This document shows, piece after piece, positions 8,580-19,214 of a stretch of 64,000 nt of DNA. This stretch comes from Actinomycetota bacterium (GTDB lineage Bacteria > Actinomycetota > UBA4738 > HRBIN12). Every line of letters starts with the position of its first letter. Within the stretch, counting starts at the first letter, position 1. A program made the position numbers and the translations under genes. Location of the stretch: the NCBI GenBank assembly GCA_026003015.1, contig BPGL01000001.1, forward strand, positions 1 through 64,000. The letters run 5' to 3'. The notes beneath the pieces are model-generated. The model had not been told where the DNA came from, did not search any database, and worked only from the letters and a program-made list of their open reading frames with translations.

Positions 8580-11069
8580 GTGCTCGATCCGGTCGACCGG
8601 CTGCGCGACGCGCTCGACGCTCTCGAGCGCGCCTACTCGCCCGGCCACCACGGGCGGTGGTCGGCCGAGCGACGCAGCGACCTGGTCGACCGTTGCCTCG
8701 AGGAGCTGTGGGAGCGTGCCGGGCCGCCGGGCGGGGCAGCGCTGTGCGCCGTCGGTGGCTACGGTCGGCGACGTCAGCTCCCGGCCTCCGACGTCGACCT
8801 GCTCGTCGTCCACGAGGGGCTCGACGCCGCGGGCCTCGAGCGGATCGCCGAGGCGGTCCTCTACCCGCTGTGGGACGGCGGGTTCACGCTCGGGCAGGCC
8901 TTCCGGACCCCCGCGGAGGTGGTCGAGGCCGCGCGGGCGCATCTGGAGGCGCTCACGTCGATGCTCGACGCTCGGGTGGTGGCCGGCGATGCGGCCCTCG
9001 CCGCTCGGGCGCTCCAGCCGGTGCGCCGCCTCGTCGTCGAGGACCCGGGCGCCTTCGTCGGCCGCCTGCGCTCGGATGCCGCGGCCAGGCGAGAGCGTTT
9101 CGGCACCGCCTCGCACGACCTCGAGCCCGACCTGAAGGAGGGCGGCGGGGGGCTTCGCGACGCCGCGCTCGTCGGATGGGTCGTCGGCGCGCTCGAGGGG
9201 TCGGCCCAAGCCGGCCCGATCCTGCGCCCCCGCGAGCGGGAGGCGCTCGAGGAGGCCGAGGACGTTGTGCTGCGGGCGCGCAGCGCCCTGCACCTGCTCA
9301 CGGGCAAGCGGACCGACCGGCTCCACGCCGACCTCCAGCCCAGGGTGGCGGCCGCGATGGGGTTCGTCGACGGACCGGACGCGGACGCGGCCGACGCGCT
9401 GATGCGGGCCGTGTACGAGCGCGCCCGCCAGATCGAGCACGTCCGCGACCTGGTGTTGGATCGCGCGGCGGGTCGTGCGGACGACCGCCCGTCGGTGCCG
9501 CTCGGAGCGGCCGGGGTCCTGGAGCACCTCGCGGCGCTCGCCGAGGCGGGCCGGGCGCCCTCCGCGGGAACGCTCGACGCGATCGAGGACGCGGGCGTCC
9601 CCGCCCCCGTCGCCTGGGACGCGGACGTGTGGGGCGCGTTCGCTCGACTGCTTCGGACCGGGGAGGTCCGCGCGTTCGACACGCTCGACCGCCTGGGGCT
9701 GCTCGTTCGGTACCTGCCCGCATGGGCTGACGTCCGCTGTCGCCCGCAGCGCGACCCCTTCCATCGCTCCACGGTCGACGCCCACCTGCTCGGGACCTGG
9801 TCGCGGATGGCGCAGATCCTGCGCGGGCGGCTCGACCCCGAGGACCCGATCGAGTCGGAGGCGGCCGCGGCGGTCACCGACCCCGAGGCGCTGCTCCTGG
9901 GCGCTCTGCTGCACGACATCGGCAAGGTGGGCCGCGGCGACCACGTCCCGATCGGCGCCGCGATCGCGCGCGCCACGCTCGAGCGGATCGGTGCGCCTCC
10001 GGCGACCCAGGACCTCGCGGTCTTCCTCGTCACCGAACACCTCCTGCTGCCCGACACCGCGACCCGGCGCGACCTGACCGAGGAGAACCCGATCCTGGAC
10101 GTGGCCGCCCGCGTGGCGACGCCCGACCGGCTGTTCGCCCTCTACCTGCTCACGAAGGCCGACGCCGCGGCGACGGGCCCGGCGGCCTGGACGCCGTGGC
10201 GACGCGCGCTGATCCACGAGCTCGTGCTCAAGGTGCGCCACGTCCTGGAGCGCGGTGAGATGGGCGAGGAGCTCGCGGCCCGCCTGGCGGAGCGGATCGA
10301 GCGGGTCCGCGAGGGGCTCGCCGGCCGCTTCGAGGCCGACGTCGACCGGTTCGTCCTGCGGATGCCCCGCGGCTACTTCCTCGCGGTGGAGCCGGAGCGC
10401 GCCGTGCGTCACGCCCAGGCGATCCTGCCGCCGATCGCCGCCGACGAGGTCCGCAGCCGCGTCGAGGTCGGTACGAAGCCGGGCACCGCGGAGCTGCTCG
10501 TCGTCGCGGTGGACCGTCCTGGGCTCCTGTCGCAGATCGCCGGGGCGCTCGCCGTCAACGGCATCTCGATCCTCACCGCGCAGGTGTTCACGACCGACGA
10601 CGGGGTGGCCGTCGACCTGTTCGAGGTCGAGGGCGCCTTCGAGCCGGACATCGACCCGGCCCGGTGGCGGGCCTTCCGATCGACCCTGCGGCGCGCGATC
10701 CGCGGGGCGATCTCGCTCGAGCACCGCGTCGAGGAGGTCCGCGCCCGGTACCCAGCTCCCCGCGTGGCCACGCCCGTCACCGTGCGCACCGACGTGGGCG
10801 CGAGCGACTTCTCCACGGTGATCGAGGTCGGCGCGCCCGACCGCATCGGTCTGCTCTACGACATCACGCGTACGCTGGCTGACCTGCACCTGGACGTGCA
10901 CGTCGCGAGGGTCGCGACCTATGACGGGCGGGTCGTCGACGCCTTCTACGTGCGCGACGCGCTGGGCCGCAAGATCCTCGACCCCGAGCAGCTCGGGGAG
11001 GTGGAGCGGGCGCTGCGCGAGCGGCTCGAGGGCGCGGGCCCCGGGGTCGGACGGCCGGGCGGCAGCTAG
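8580..11069 (+). CDS. glnD: [Protein-PII] uridylyltransferase / uridylyl-removing enzyme
   Basis: 829 aa from GTG 8580, immediately after the glnB stop. Domains in order: nucleotidyltransferase with GGYGRRRQLPASDVDLL (about residues 58-74), HD domain with LLHDIGKVGRGDH (about 440), and two ACT domains (about 640-715 and 750-820) that sense glutamine. It uridylylates Tyr51 of P-II when glutamine is low and removes UMP when it is high. Length and domain order are standard. Its 3' end overlaps the convergent DUF72 gene by 4 nt. Confidence 0.95.
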   Translation: MLDPVDRLRDALDALERAYSPGHHGRWSAERRSDLVDRCLEELWERAGPPGGAALCAVGGYGRRRQLPASDVDLLVVHEGLDAAGLERIAEAVLYPLWDGGFTLGQAFRTPAEVVEAARAHLEALTSMLDARVVAGDAALAARALQPVRRLVVEDPGAFVGRLRSDAAARRERFGTASHDLEPDLKEGGGGLRDAALVGWVVGALEGSAQAGPILRPREREALEEAEDVVLRARSALHLLTGKRTDRLHADLQPRVAAAMGFVDGPDADAADALMRAVYERARQIEHVRDLVLDRAAGRADDRPSVPLGAAGVLEHLAALAEAGRAPSAGTLDAIEDAGVPAPVAWDADVWGAFARLLRTGEVRAFDTLDRLGLLVRYLPAWADVRCRPQRDPFHRSTVDAHLLGTWSRMAQILRGRLDPEDPIESEAAAAVTDPEALLLGALLHDIGKVGRGDHVPIGAAIARATLERIGAPPATQDLAVFLVTEHLLLPDTATRRDLTEENPILDVAARVATPDRLFALYLLTKADAAATGPAAWTPWRRALIHELVLKVRHVLERGEMGEELAARLAERIERVREGLAGRFEADVDRFVLRMPRGYFLAVEPERAVRHAQAILPPIAADEVRSRVEVGTKPGTAELLVVAVDRPGLLSQIAGALAVNGISILTAQVFTTDDGVAVDLFEVEGAFEPDIDPARWRAFRSTLRRAIRGAISLEHRVEEVRARYPAPRVATPVTVRTDVGASDFSTVIEVGAPDRIGLLYDITRTLADLHLDVHVARVATYDGRVVDAFYVRDALGRKILDPEQLGEVERALRERLEGAGPGVGRPGGS

Positions 11070-11809
11070 GACGCCGGGGGCAGCCCCGCCCCGACGAGGT
11101 CGCCGAGCCGCCGAGCCATCGCGGGGCTCGCTCCCTCCGCCTCGTGTTTGAAGTAGGCGAAGACCGTCGCGCCCTCGGCGAGGGCCCGGCGGATCCGCTC
11201 GGCCCACCGGCCGAGCTCCTCGTCGTCGTAGGCGGTCTTGCGGAGCCGCAGGTAACCGACCGGCTCCCACGACAGATCCTCGGGCCGGGGGTCGTGTTCG
11301 TCGGACTCGGCCACGCACCAGGCGACCTGCCGCTCGCGCAAGGTCGCTCGGGCCTCGGTCCAGGACGGATGCCGGAACTCCATCGCGAAGCGCGGGACGC
11401 CCGGACCCGGCGACGGCAGTGCGTCGAGGAAGGCCTCGATCAGGGCGGCGTCGTGGCGGAGCGACGGCGGGCACTGGAACAGCACGCACCCCAGGGCGTC
11501 CTTGAGCCCGCCGGCGACCCGCAGGAAGTCGCGGACGTCCTCCTCGACCCCGGCCAACCGCTTCGCGTGCGTGATCCGCTGGTTCGCCTTGAGCGTGAAG
11601 ACGAACCCCGGCGGGACCCGCTCGCGCCAGGTCGCGAGGGTGCGCTCGCTCGGGAACCGGCGGAAAGTGTAGTTGATCTCGACGGAGCTCAACCGGCTCG
11701 CGTAGTAGGGGAGCTGGTCGTCCTTCTTCAGGCCCTCGGGGTAGAAGACGCCGTGGCGCCACTCGTCGTAGGAGAAGCCCGAGGTCCCGAGGTAGAGGCG
11801 ACCGCCCAT
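11066..11809 (-). CDS. DUF72 family protein (TIM-barrel)
   Basis: 247 aa. The N-terminus (LYLGTSGFSYDEW), the SVEINYTFRRFP segment and FAYFKHEAEG near the end are typical of DUF72/YecE proteins, a widespread family with a TIM-barrel fold and no firmly established reaction. It is convergent with glnD and divergent from the next gene, with only 21 bp between the two start codons. ATG 11809 sits 8 nt after a CATGAT hexamer on its strand. Confidence 0.85.
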   Translation of the reverse strand: MGGRLYLGTSGFSYDEWRHGVFYPEGLKKDDQLPYYASRLSSVEINYTFRRFPSERTLATWRERVPPGFVFTLKANQRITHAKRLAGVEEDVRDFLRVAGGLKDALGCVLFQCPPSLRHDAALIEAFLDALPSPGPGVPRFAMEFRHPSWTEARATLRERQVAWCVAESDEHDPRPEDLSWEPVGYLRLRKTAYDDEELGRWAERIRRALAEGATVFAYFKHEAEGASPAMARRLGDLVGAGLPPAS

Positions 11810-11830
11810 CGACGTGCATCATGGCACGCG
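11810..11830. promoter_or_regulatory. Overlapping divergent -10 elements
   Basis: In the 21-bp gap, CATCAT (plus strand, 11817-11822) lies 8 nt before GTG 11831. CATGAT (minus strand, 11823-11818) lies 8 nt before ATG 11809. Both would give leaderless transcripts, and they could not be occupied at once. Confidence 0.4.
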
Positions 11831-12493
11831 GTGGTCGCCGAGGAACGCTTCGAGCTCGTCACGCCGCGCGGTCCGGTACCCGCGGTGATGCTCACGCCCG
11901 AGCAAGCCCGGGCGGTCCTCGTCCTCGGGCATGGGGCGGGCGCGGGGATGGAGCACCCGTTCCTCGCGGGGTTCTGCGCCGCGATGGCGGAGCGCGCGGT
12001 CGCGTCGGTGCGCTTCGACTTCCCCTACAAGGCCGCCGGACGGCGCACGCCGGATCCCGCGCCGGTCGCGGCCGCCTGCGTGGTCGCGGCCGTCGCGGCG
12101 GCACGGGCACGCCTGCCGGGCGCGACGGTGCTGGTCGGCGGCAAGTCCTACGGTGCTCGCATGGCCTCGATCGCGGTCGCCGACGGGCTCGCCGTCGACG
12201 GGCTCGTGTTCCTCGGCTATCCGCTGCATCCGCCCGGCCGACCGCAGGATCTGCGCGACCAGCACCTCGACCGGATCACGGCCCCGATGCTCTTCCTGCA
12301 GGGCACGCGCGATCCCTTCGCGGAGCCCGATCGGCTCGCGTCGGTCCTCGCGCGGCTCGGCGCGCGGGCCACGTACGTGCCCGTGGAGGGCGGGGGACAC
12401 TCCTTCGAGCGCTCGCGCCGCGACGACGCCGCCGCGGTCGGGGCGGGGCTCGCCGGCAGCGTCGCCACCTGGATCGAGGAGCGGCTCGGCTGA
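11831..12493 (+). CDS. Alpha/beta hydrolase, KANL3/Tex30-like
   Basis: 220 aa from GTG 11831. It shows an oxyanion-loop motif (GHGAGAG, about residue 36), nucleophile elbow GGKSYGARM with the presumed catalytic Ser, an acid in GTRDPF, and His in GGGHSF. This is the small dienelactone-hydrolase-like family often annotated Tex30/KANL3; the substrate is unknown. Its stop overlaps the next ATG (ATGA), linking it to a small zinc-ribbon protein. Confidence 0.8.
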   Translation: MVAEERFELVTPRGPVPAVMLTPEQARAVLVLGHGAGAGMEHPFLAGFCAAMAERAVASVRFDFPYKAAGRRTPDPAPVAAACVVAAVAAARARLPGATVLVGGKSYGARMASIAVADGLAVDGLVFLGYPLHPPGRPQDLRDQHLDRITAPMLFLQGTRDPFAEPDRLASVLARLGARATYVPVEGGGHSFERSRRDDAAAVGAGLAGSVATWIEERLG

Positions 12494-12765
12494 TGCCGCG
12501 CCGGCACCGACGTGCGGCCCCTGTGCCCGAGCTCCCGTCCGGGGCGGCCGCCTCCGGTCCCGCCCCCGCCTGGTCGCGCCTGCCGGGCGTCGAGGTTCGA
12601 CGGGTGATCGGCGAGAAGGTCTACCGGTGCCCGGGGTGCGACCATCCGATCCGCCCCGGGCTCGCCCACCTCGTCGTCGTTCCGATCGATGACCCCGACG
12701 CCCGCCGTCACTGGCACACCGCGTGCTGGCGAACGGCGCTGCGGTCGGGCCGGGCGGGCGGCTGA
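12493..12765 (+). CDS. Small zinc-ribbon protein
   Basis: 90 aa, ATGA overlap with the hydrolase. A disordered Pro/Ala-rich N-terminus leads to YRCPGCDHPIRPGLAHLVV and then RRHWHTACW. The Cys-x2-Cys plus distal His/Cys set looks like one zinc site of HNH-like geometry without clear catalytic residues. Similar short proteins occur in actinobacteria, often next to this hydrolase family. Function unknown. Confidence 0.7.
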   Translation: MPRRHRRAAPVPELPSGAAASGPAPAWSRLPGVEVRRVIGEKVYRCPGCDHPIRPGLAHLVVVPIDDPDARRHWHTACWRTALRSGRAGG

Positions 12766-12808
12766 CCGACGCGCTGCTCGCGGTCGGGCGGGCGGTGGGA
12801 GAGCGTCC

Positions 12809-12814
12809 TACACT
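12809..12814 (+). promoter_or_regulatory. Leaderless -10 (TACACT)
   Basis: TACACT ends 6 nt before GTG 12821, with no Shine-Dalgarno sequence between. Confidence 0.5.
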
Positions 12815-12820
12815 TCCCGC

Positions 12821-13177
12821 GTGGCCGAGCCGGTGCGGGCGCGGATGTGGGAGAGCGGGGGCCGCTGGTACGCGAGGCTCCTCGACACCCCCGCGTTCAT
12901 CGAGGTGACCGGCACGTCCAAGCACGGCTGCCTGCAGGAGCTCCGTCGGGTCACCGGGGAGGACGTGACCCTCCTCGTCGAGGTCGTCCCGCAGATCGCC
13001 GGGGTGGCCGAGGCCGCGGAGATCATGGGGTGGGACAAGCGTCGCGTGATCACCTACATCGACCGCGGCCACTTCCCCGAGCCGATCACCGCGCTGGCGA
13101 GCGGGCGCGTGTGGCTGCGGGAAGACGTCGAGGCCTACGCCGCGGACTGGCGAGCGCGGCGGCGGAGGCGCGCGTGA
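12821..13177 (+). CDS. Helix-turn-helix (excisionase-type) protein
   Basis: 118 aa from GTG 12821, which follows a TACACT hexamer by 6 nt. The N-terminal half (residues 1-65) resembles a small HicB-like or beta-rich module. The C-terminal half is an excisionase/MerR-like winged helix (AEIMGWDKRRVITYIDRGHFPEP, then GRVWLREDVEAY), where the domain reads a start-site helix and ends in a basic tail. Probably a DNA-binding regulator; the target is unknown. Overlaps the next gene by GTGA. Confidence 0.7.
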   Translation: MAEPVRARMWESGGRWYARLLDTPAFIEVTGTSKHGCLQELRRVTGEDVTLLVEVVPQIAGVAEAAEIMGWDKRRVITYIDRGHFPEPITALASGRVWLREDVEAYAADWRARRRRRA

Positions 13178-13881
13178 GGCCCCCCGGCGACGGTCGCCGC
13201 CTCTACCTGATCCGGCACGGTCGGGCCGACCGCACGTCGCGCCGAGAGGCTCGTACCCCGCGCGGCGTCGCGGCCGACCCGCCCCTGGACGAGGTCGGGC
13301 GGGCTCAAGCCGAGGCGCTCACCACTCGTCTCCTGCAGATGCCCCCACCCGCCTCGATCCTGTCCTCGCCGCTCACGCGGGCGCGCGAGACGATCGCCCC
13401 CTACGTGGAGCGCACCGGCGCCGCGGTCACCTACGACGACGACCTCGCGGAGTGGTTCGGAGGCGCGTGGGAGTTCAAGGGGTTCGAGGAGCTGCTCGTC
13501 GAGCACCCCGAGATCCCCCGACGGATCCTGTTCCAGGACCCCCTGTTCTTCCTCGCGCCCGGCAGCGAGCCCTTCGAGGCGTTCCAGGAGCGCGTCGTCG
13601 GAGCGATCGAGCGGGCGATCGCCGCGGTCGATCGCGGCGACGTGTGGGTGGTGTGCCACGGTGGCGTGATCAACGCCTACGTCGGATGGGTGCTCGGGAT
13701 CGAGGAGCAGGAGATGTTCTTCCTCCCGCCGAACGCGAGCATCAATACGATCCGGATCGCAGGGGACCGTCGGTCCTTGTGGTTCCTCGCCGACGACGCG
13801 CACGTTACCGAGCCCGAGCTGTTCGAGGACCCAACGGCCGACGGCGAGGGCCGCGGCCGCGGAGCGAAGGAGGCCTCATGA
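13174..13881 (+). CDS. Histidine phosphatase family protein
   Basis: 235 aa from GTG 13174. The RHG motif (YLIRHGRAD) supplies the phospho-accepting His. The second Arg region (SSPLTRARET) and the late His (VVCHGGVINAY) complete the phosphoglycerate-mutase-like active site. It is therefore a phosphomonoesterase of the PhoE/GpmB type with unknown substrate. It is coupled to an SCP2 protein downstream through an ATGA overlap. Confidence 0.85.
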   Translation: MRPPGDGRRLYLIRHGRADRTSRREARTPRGVAADPPLDEVGRAQAEALTTRLLQMPPPASILSSPLTRARETIAPYVERTGAAVTYDDDLAEWFGGAWEFKGFEELLVEHPEIPRRILFQDPLFFLAPGSEPFEAFQERVVGAIERAIAAVDRGDVWVVCHGGVINAYVGWVLGIEEQEMFFLPPNASINTIRIAGDRRSLWFLADDAHVTEPELFEDPTADGEGRGRGAKEAS

Positions 13882-14258
13882 GCGTGCCGTTCCTGTCACC
13901 GGAGTGGGCCGAGCGCCTGAAGCAGGCGCTGAACGAGCGTCCGTCGTTCCGTACGGCCGCGGCCGGCAAGCGCGCTCGCCTCCAGCAGGTGATCACGGGG
14001 AACCCAGAGCGGCGGTACTGGATCGTGATCGACGACGGCTCGATCGACCTCGGCGTGGGGGAGATCGAGTCGCCGGACGCGACGATCGTCCAGAGCTACG
14101 AGACCGCCGTGGGGCTGGCCCGCCGGGAGCTGAACCCGGTGACCGGCTTCATGCTCGGCAAGATCCGGATCGAGGGCAACATGGGCCTGCTGATGGGCCT
14201 GACCGGGGTGCTCGGAGAGCTCCCCGAGGCGATGGCCGCGATCGACACGGCGTACTGA
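13878..14258 (+). CDS. SCP2 sterol-binding domain protein
   Basis: 126 aa, ATGA overlap with the phosphatase. The central pattern (WIVIDDGSIDLGVG, DATIVQSYETAVGL, then FMLGKIRIEGNMGLLMGL) is the single SCP2 domain that binds lipids or acyl chains. Single-domain SCP2 proteins are common in actinobacteria; ligand and role here are unknown. Confidence 0.85.
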   Translation: MSVPFLSPEWAERLKQALNERPSFRTAAAGKRARLQQVITGNPERRYWIVIDDGSIDLGVGEIESPDATIVQSYETAVGLARRELNPVTGFMLGKIRIEGNMGLLMGLTGVLGELPEAMAAIDTAY

Positions 14259-14310
14259 TGCGCGGTCGCGGCTCGGACGCAGGGGCCATCCGCGCGAGCC
14301 CTCGGTCGCG

Positions 14311-14422
14311 TAGTCTCCCAGGGACGGTCGATCCTCTGGAAGGAACGGACGAGCGTCCGTCGACGGTGGGACCGGGCGCGGGCCGTCCACGCCCGTGGAG
14401 CAGACGGAACGGAGGGGGAGGC
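14311..14422 (+). promoter_or_regulatory. Candidate promoter and leader of the nucleoside importer operon
   Basis: TAGTCT (14311-14316) is a -10 candidate, giving a leader of about 100 nt. The leader contains a 6-bp hairpin (ACGGAC/GTCCGT, 14345-14360) and GGAGGGGG before ATG 14423. I do not recognise a known riboswitch. Confidence 0.35.
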
Positions 14423-15511
14423 ATGGCACGATCGCTGCGGGCGTTCGCACCCGCGCTCGTCGCGCTCAGCCTCGTCGCCGCGGCCTGCGGCGGCGACGGT
14501 GGCGCCGCAGGTGACGGCGGGGGCGGCGCGGACTGCAACCAGGACATCCGCGTAGGGATGGCTCTGGACATCGGAGGTCTGGGGGACAAGTCCTTCAACG
14601 ACGCGGCCAACCGCGGGCTGCAGGACGCGATCGCCGACGGGCTCGTCTGCGAGGAGAACACCGAGTTCATCGAGGCCGATGCAACGGGGTCGAACCGCGA
14701 CGCGAACGTGCAGGCGCTCGCCGACGGCGGCTACGACCTGATCATCGGCGTGGGGTTCGCGTTCTCTCCGGGGATCAACACGATCGCCCCCGACTACCCG
14801 GAGCAGTTCTTCGCGGTCGTCGACGGGTTCGCGACGTGCGGGACCGCGTGCGACCTGCCGAACGACGACCTCACGAACGTCACCGACCTCACCTTCAAGG
14901 AGAACGAGGGCTCGTTCTTGGTCGGAGCGGCTGCCGCGCTGAAGTGCGGGTGCGACACGATCGGGTTCCTCGGTGGCCAGACCGGGCCGCTGATCGGCAA
15001 GTTCGAGGCGGGCTACGTCGCCGGGGCGAAGTACATCAACCCCGACATCGAGGTGCTCGTCGAATACATCGGGGACGACACGTCGGCGTTCAACGATCCG
15101 ACGAAGGGTCAGGCCCTGTCGACGAAGATGTACGACCAGGGTGCCGAGATCATCTACCACGCCGCCGGCGCCTCTGGGGCCGGTCTGTTCAACGCGGCGG
15201 TCGAGGCCGGCAAGCTCGCGATCGGAGTGGACTCCGACCAGTACCAGCTCGTGAGCGCCGAGCAACAGCCGCTCGTGCTCACCTCGATGCTCAAGCGGGT
15301 CGACACCGCGGTCTACGACGTGATCGCGCAGGTAGGCGAGGGCTCGTTCGAGCCTGGGGCTCAGGTCTTCGGCCTGGCGGAGGAGGGCGTCGACTACTCG
15401 AAGTCGAACACCGCCGAGCTGACCGAGGACATCGTGGCCCGCCTGGATGAGATCAAGCAGATGATCATCGACGGCGAGATCACGGTGCCGGAGGATCCGG
15501 CCGAGGTCTGA
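14423..15511 (+). CDS. BMP-family substrate-binding lipoprotein
   Basis: 362 aa with a lipoprotein signal (lipobox VAAAC, lipidated Cys about residue 22) and a Gly-rich linker. The mature part has the BMP/Med signature (VGMALDIGGLGDKSFNDAA), then GVGFAFSP and FAVVDG. Characterised members bind purine or pyrimidine nucleosides for ABC import. It heads a four-gene operon with ATPase and two permeases, and a convergent uracil phosphoribosyltransferase lies beyond, so nucleosides are the best guess. Strong SD GGAGGGGG before ATG 14423. Confidence 0.9.
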   Translation: MARSLRAFAPALVALSLVAAACGGDGGAAGDGGGGADCNQDIRVGMALDIGGLGDKSFNDAANRGLQDAIADGLVCEENTEFIEADATGSNRDANVQALADGGYDLIIGVGFAFSPGINTIAPDYPEQFFAVVDGFATCGTACDLPNDDLTNVTDLTFKENEGSFLVGAAAALKCGCDTIGFLGGQTGPLIGKFEAGYVAGAKYINPDIEVLVEYIGDDTSAFNDPTKGQALSTKMYDQGAEIIYHAAGASGAGLFNAAVEAGKLAIGVDSDQYQLVSAEQQPLVLTSMLKRVDTAVYDVIAQVGEGSFEPGAQVFGLAEEGVDYSKSNTAELTEDIVARLDEIKQMIIDGEITVPEDPAEV

Positions 15512-15525
15512 GTCCGGCGACGACG

Positions 15526-17060
<1,535 letters not shown>

Positions 17061-17064
<4 letters not shown>

Positions 17065-18239
17065 GCGGCCCTCGCGGGACGAAGCTCGTGGCGCGGCGTG
17101 AGCCGGCGCCGTGGGTCGAGTCGCTCGTCGGTCAGCTCCTCGCGCTCCTCGCTTCCCTGCTGATCGCCCTGGTCGCCGGCGCGCTGATCGTGATCGCGTA
17201 CGGCGAGAGCCCTCTGGTGGTCTACGGAGCGATCCTGCGGTTCTCGTTCGGTTCTCGGACCGGCGTGGGCTACGTGCTCGCGATCGCGACGCCGCTGATC
17301 TTCTCCGCGCTGGCCGTGGCCCTGTGCTTCAAGGGTGGGATGTTCAACATCGGCGTCGAGGGCCAGTACCTCGTCGCGATGGTGACGGCCACCTGGGCCG
17401 CCTTGGAACTCGACGTGCTGCCCGGAGGCCTGCACGTGGCCGTCGTGCTGGCGTTCGCGATGCTCGGTGGCATGGCGTGGGCCGCCGTGCCCGCGATCCT
17501 CAAGGTGCGCACCGGCGCGCACGAGGTCGTCACGACGATCATGATGAACGGGATCGCGATCAGCCTCCTGTCGTGGGCGCTCAACGGACCGCTGCGGTTC
17601 ACGAACGCCCCCGAGGGCCAGAACGTCGACCTGCGCAGCGACCCGTTCCCGCCCACGGCGCTCGTGGGCGACCTCGGGAAGCTGTTCGGGGTGAGTCGGG
17701 GGGCGCACCTGTCCTGGCTGTTGCTGCTCGGGATCGCGCTCGCCGTCGCTGTGTGGTTCCTGATCCGTCGGATGCGCCTCGGTTACGAGGCCCGAGCGGT
17801 CGGCCAGGCGCCGGGGTCGGCGCGCGCAGGCGGCATCTCGATCGGCGCGGTGCAGATCAAGCTGTTCCTGATCTCCGGGGCGCTCGCCGGGCTCACCGGG
17901 ATGCAGCAGATCCTCGCCGACCGGGGCTACCTACCGCAGAACTACGTGTCGCAGCTGGGCTTCACGGGGATCGCCGTCGCGTTCCTCGGGCAGAACCATC
18001 CGATCGGGATCGTGTTCGCCGCGATCCTGTGGGCGATCCTGGCGCGGGGGGAGTCGGCCCTGCAGCTGGAGACCGACGTCCCGCGGGAGTTCGTGATCAT
18101 CCTGCAGGGGATCTTGATCATGACGGTCGTGATCGTCTACCAGGTGACCCATCGCCGACTGCGGCGACGCGAGCTCGGTCGGGCGGCGATCGGGGAGCAG
18201 GACGCGGCGGAGCCGGCGCCGGTGGGGGCGGTGGGCTGA
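17061..18239 (+). CDS. Nucleoside ABC transporter permease (first)
   Basis: 392 aa from GTG 17061. Eight or more hydrophobic segments with the BPD_transp_2 core (FKGGMFNIGVEGQY, then HEVVTTIMMNGIA). This is the longer of the two permeases, as in nupP/yufP. Translationally coupled to the ATPase. Confidence 0.9.
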
Positions 18240-18240
18240 C

Positions 18241-19209
18241 GTGACGCTCGAGGACGTCGGCCGCGCGGTCCAGATCGCCCTCGTCTACTTCACGATCCTG
18301 TACCTCACCGGTCTCGGCGGGCTGTTCAGCGAGCGGTCGGGGATCGTGAACATCGGCCTGGAGGGGTTGATGATCATCGGGACCGTCACGGGCTCGTACG
18401 GGACCCACCTGTTCACGATCGACCTGGGGTGGGGGGTGCCCTGGGGGCCGATCGCCGGGCTCGTTCTGGGACTCGTGGCGGGCCTGCTGTTCAGTTCGGT
18501 GCACGCCGCGGCGACGGTGACGTTCCGGGTCGACCACATCGTCTCCGGGGTCGTGATCAACCTCGTGGCGATCGGGCTTGCGCGGTTCCTGTCGCAGATC
18601 TTCTTCGGGCAGGCGACGCAGTCCGACCCCGGTCAGCCCCACCTCGTCCCGTTCGACGTGCCGTTGCTCGCCGATCTGCCGGGCGGGCTCGGCAGGGCGT
18701 TCCAGAGCATGTCGCCGGTCGTGCCGGTCGCGGCGCTCCTCGTCGTACCGGCGACGTTCGCCCTGTATCGGACGCGCTGGGGCCTCAGGCTCCGCTCGGC
18801 CGGCGAGAACCCCGAGGCGACCCGATCGCTGGGCGTGCGTGTCTCGCCGCTCCGCTACCAGGGCGTGCTCCTGTCGGGAGCCCTCGCGGGGCTCTCCGGG
18901 GCGTTCCTGTCGGTCGAGGTCGTCTACAACTGGCGCGAGGGTCAGACGCTCGGCCTCGGCTTCATCGCGCTCGCGTCGCTGATCCTGTCCAACTGGAACC
19001 CGGTCCGCCTGATGGGGGCCGCCTTCCTGTTCGGCTTCGCCCAGGCGATCCCCCTCCGGCTGAGCGACGCGCCGCTGATCCGGGAGCTTCCGCCGCAGTT
19101 CATCCGGATGACGCCCTACGTGGTGACGATCGTCGTGCTCGCGGGGTTCGTCGGGCGGGTCCGGCCGCCGGCGGCGGCGGGGTCCGCCTACGAGGGCGGC
19201 GCCGGCTGA
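18241..19209 (+). CDS. Nucleoside ABC transporter permease (second)
   Basis: 322 aa from GTG 18241, 1 bp after the first permease. The segment FSERSGIVNIGLEGLMIIG is the conserved BPD_transp_2 motif, and VDHIVSGVVINL follows. It pairs with the first permease to form the channel (nupQ/yufQ type). It ends just before the convergent upp. Confidence 0.9.
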   Translation: MTLEDVGRAVQIALVYFTILYLTGLGGLFSERSGIVNIGLEGLMIIGTVTGSYGTHLFTIDLGWGVPWGPIAGLVLGLVAGLLFSSVHAAATVTFRVDHIVSGVVINLVAIGLARFLSQIFFGQATQSDPGQPHLVPFDVPLLADLPGGLGRAFQSMSPVVPVAALLVVPATFALYRTRWGLRLRSAGENPEATRSLGVRVSPLRYQGVLLSGALAGLSGAFLSVEVVYNWREGQTLGLGFIALASLILSNWNPVRLMGAAFLFGFAQAIPLRLSDAPLIRELPPQFIRMTPYVVTIVVLAGFVGRVRPPAAAGSAYEGGAG

Positions 19210-19214
19210 TCGGC

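Noticed and set aside
14323-14422. Importer leader considered as a purine or other riboswitch
   Set aside because: Only a simple hairpin is visible; no conserved riboswitch core can be recognised.
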